Source: Oligoflexia bacterium
Lineage (GTDB): Bacteria > Bdellovibrionota > Bdellovibrionia > Bdellovibrionales > UBA1609
Direction of reading: 5' to 3'
DNA length: 7,217 bases
NCBI GenBank assembly: GCA_026914095.1
Contig: JAPPIY010000226.1
Location: 1 to 7,217 of the forward strand
The stretch's first letter is position 1; each line of letters opens with the position of its first letter. Position numbers and translations under genes: made by a program. The notes beneath the pieces are model-generated. The model saw nothing but the letters and a program-made list of their open reading frames with translations, did not search any database and was not told the origin of the DNA. This document shows, in pieces, positions 6,568-7,217 of this stretch.

Positions 6568-6586
6568 TGAATTTTCGGGAATTATA
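6568..6586 (+). repeat. third copy of the inverted-repeat end module
   Basis: TGAATTTTCGGGAATTATA is identical to 5693-5711, the outer part of the left arm of the 182-bp element, in the same orientation. After 6586 the match stops (TAGCG instead of GACATGAC). It lies 76 bp from repeat copy B and just upstream of the hpt-like promoter. Confidence 0.7.
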
Positions 6587-6608
6587 TAGCGTTTAAATAA
6601 AAATTTTG

Positions 6609-6637
6609 TTGAAATTATCATTTTGAATCCTTAAAAT
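6609..6637 (+). promoter_or_regulatory. promoter of the hpt-like gene, predicted leaderless
   Basis: TTGAAA (6609-6614) and TAAAAT (6632-6637) are separated by an ideal 17 bp. Transcription would begin about 7 nt after the -10 box, at 6644 or 6645, which is the A of the ATG. No Shine-Dalgarno is present before the ATG, as expected for a leaderless mRNA. Confidence 0.55.
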
Positions 6638-6644
6638 AAAGCCT

Positions 6645-7160
6645 ATGAAATTATCTCCTTTATTCTCATCAGAAGAGATACAAAAAGAAGTTCATAAAAT
6701 AGCCAATCAAATCAACCAAGTTTATGGAAATAGTGAGACAGTGGCCATTGGAATTTTAAAAGGGGCTTTCATTTTTTACACGGATTTGCTAAAACAACTT
6801 GAGCAAAATATTACATGTGATTTTTGCTCTCTGTCTTTTTACGGCCAGTCAAAAAAGGCCCACTCTTCGGCTTTTTTATCCTTAGATGTGAGAACCCCGA
6901 TTAAAGGAAAGCAAGTTCTGCTGATTGATTGTATTGCGGATTATGGATACAGTTTGAATTTTATAAAAAAAATCTTGCAACAGAGAGGGCCTCAATCCCT
7001 AAAAACAGCCTGTTTAATAGCAAAGCCTCAAGCGCTTAAGAATACAACGATTGACTTTAGAGGTTTCCAAGCGGAACAAGAAAGCTTCATTATTGGCTAT
7101 GGAATTGACTGCAAGAACAAAGGCCGAAACCTTAATTACTTTGCAAAATTAGAGACCTAA
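6645..7160 (+). CDS. hpt: hypoxanthine(-guanine) phosphoribosyltransferase homologue, divergent active site
   Basis: A 171-residue protein of type I PRTase fold and typical HPRT length. Family members convert hypoxanthine or guanine plus PRPP to IMP or GMP in the cytoplasm. Visible blocks are an N-terminal helix (SSEEIQKEVHKIANQI), ILKGAF loop I (37-42), LSFYG (63-67) in the flexible loop, VLLIDCIADYGYSL (91-104) at the PRPP loop, the base-contacting LIAKP with Lys127, and FIIGYGID then GRNL (148-162). The PRPP loop is odd: the usual Glu-Asp pair is Asp95-Cys96, and Asp-Thr-Gly is Asp99-Tyr100-Gly101. The catalytic-base aspartate is kept as Asp99. Enzyme activity is therefore plausible but not assured. 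The ATG is the only start after the in-frame stop at 6624-6626, and it has no ribosome-binding site. It is transcribed divergently from bcp. Confidence 0.85.
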   Translation: MKLSPLFSSEEIQKEVHKIANQINQVYGNSETVAIGILKGAFIFYTDLLKQLEQNITCDFCSLSFYGQSKKAHSSAFLSLDVRTPIKGKQVLLIDCIADYGYSLNFIKKILQQRGPQSLKTACLIAKPQALKNTTIDFRGFQAEQESFIIGYGIDCKNKGRNLNYFAKLET

Positions 7161-7217
7161 ACTAGAGTTCGTCTCATAAATGCCTTAATAGGTATAATAG
7201 CTACAGCCAACTTGATT

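Noticed and set aside
7193..7198. TATAAT after the hpt-like gene as a promoter
   Set aside because: No acceptable -35 box lies 15-18 bp upstream, and no gene follows within the window.
7157..7217. Minus-strand frame open to the right edge, ending with TAG at 7157-7159 (IKLAVAIIPIKAFMRRTLV)
   Set aside because: It could be the end of a convergent gene overlapping the hpt stop, but 19 codons with no further support are too few to call.

Overview
This is an AT-rich bacterial window carrying part of a cell-division/cell-wall (dcw) gene cluster and three accessory or metabolic genes. The organism looks like a low-GC Gram-negative. It has an FtsL–FtsI pair, a predicted lipoprotein fusing redoxin, cytochrome c and a copper monooxygenase-like domain, and a Bcp-type peroxiredoxin. 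The N-terminus of FtsI, its C-terminal PASTA-like domain and the redoxin–cytochrome–copper fusion remind me of Bdellovibrionota and neighbouring delta-like lineages. That placement is recalled resemblance, not a search result, and confidence in it is low.

Layout. Bases 1-116 may hold the tail of a plus-strand gene and a terminator-like hairpin. Four genes then lie on the minus strand in the transcription order rsmH (4643-5533), ftsL (4277-4573), ftsI (2165-4198) and the redoxin/cytochrome c/copper-monooxygenase-like gene (286-2193). The last gene overlaps the end of ftsI by 29 nt and has its own strong Shine-Dalgarno, so it is probably translationally coupled to division-gene expression. In the usual dcw order mraZ lies upstream of rsmH and murE follows ftsI; neither is in those places here. 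Further upstream on the minus strand is bcp (5900-6358). A divergent plus-strand gene, a hypoxanthine phosphoribosyltransferase homologue (6645-7160), ends the window.

The intergenic DNA is the most unusual part. Two diverged copies of one repeat of about 115 bp sit directly upstream of rsmH (5577-5688) and bcp (6375-6491), in the same orientation. Each ends in a sigma70-like promoter at the same aligned position, which suggests a repeat family that supplies promoters. Next to the first copy is a 182-bp element bounded by 27-bp inverted repeats with one mismatch (5699-5880). The first 19 bp of this module recur at 6568-6586, on the far side of the second copy. The hpt-like gene has a well-spaced promoter whose predicted start coincides with its ATG, so its mRNA is probably leaderless.

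How the genes fit together. RsmH methylates 16S rRNA in the ribosomal P site. FtsL and FtsI form the septal peptidoglycan synthesis machinery. The fusion lipoprotein retains a haem-binding motif and all six residues expected to bind copper in PHM-type monooxygenases, so it is probably an envelope redox enzyme of unknown substrate. Bcp detoxifies peroxides in the cytoplasm. The HPRT homologue has an altered PRPP-binding motif, so its purine-salvage activity is uncertain.
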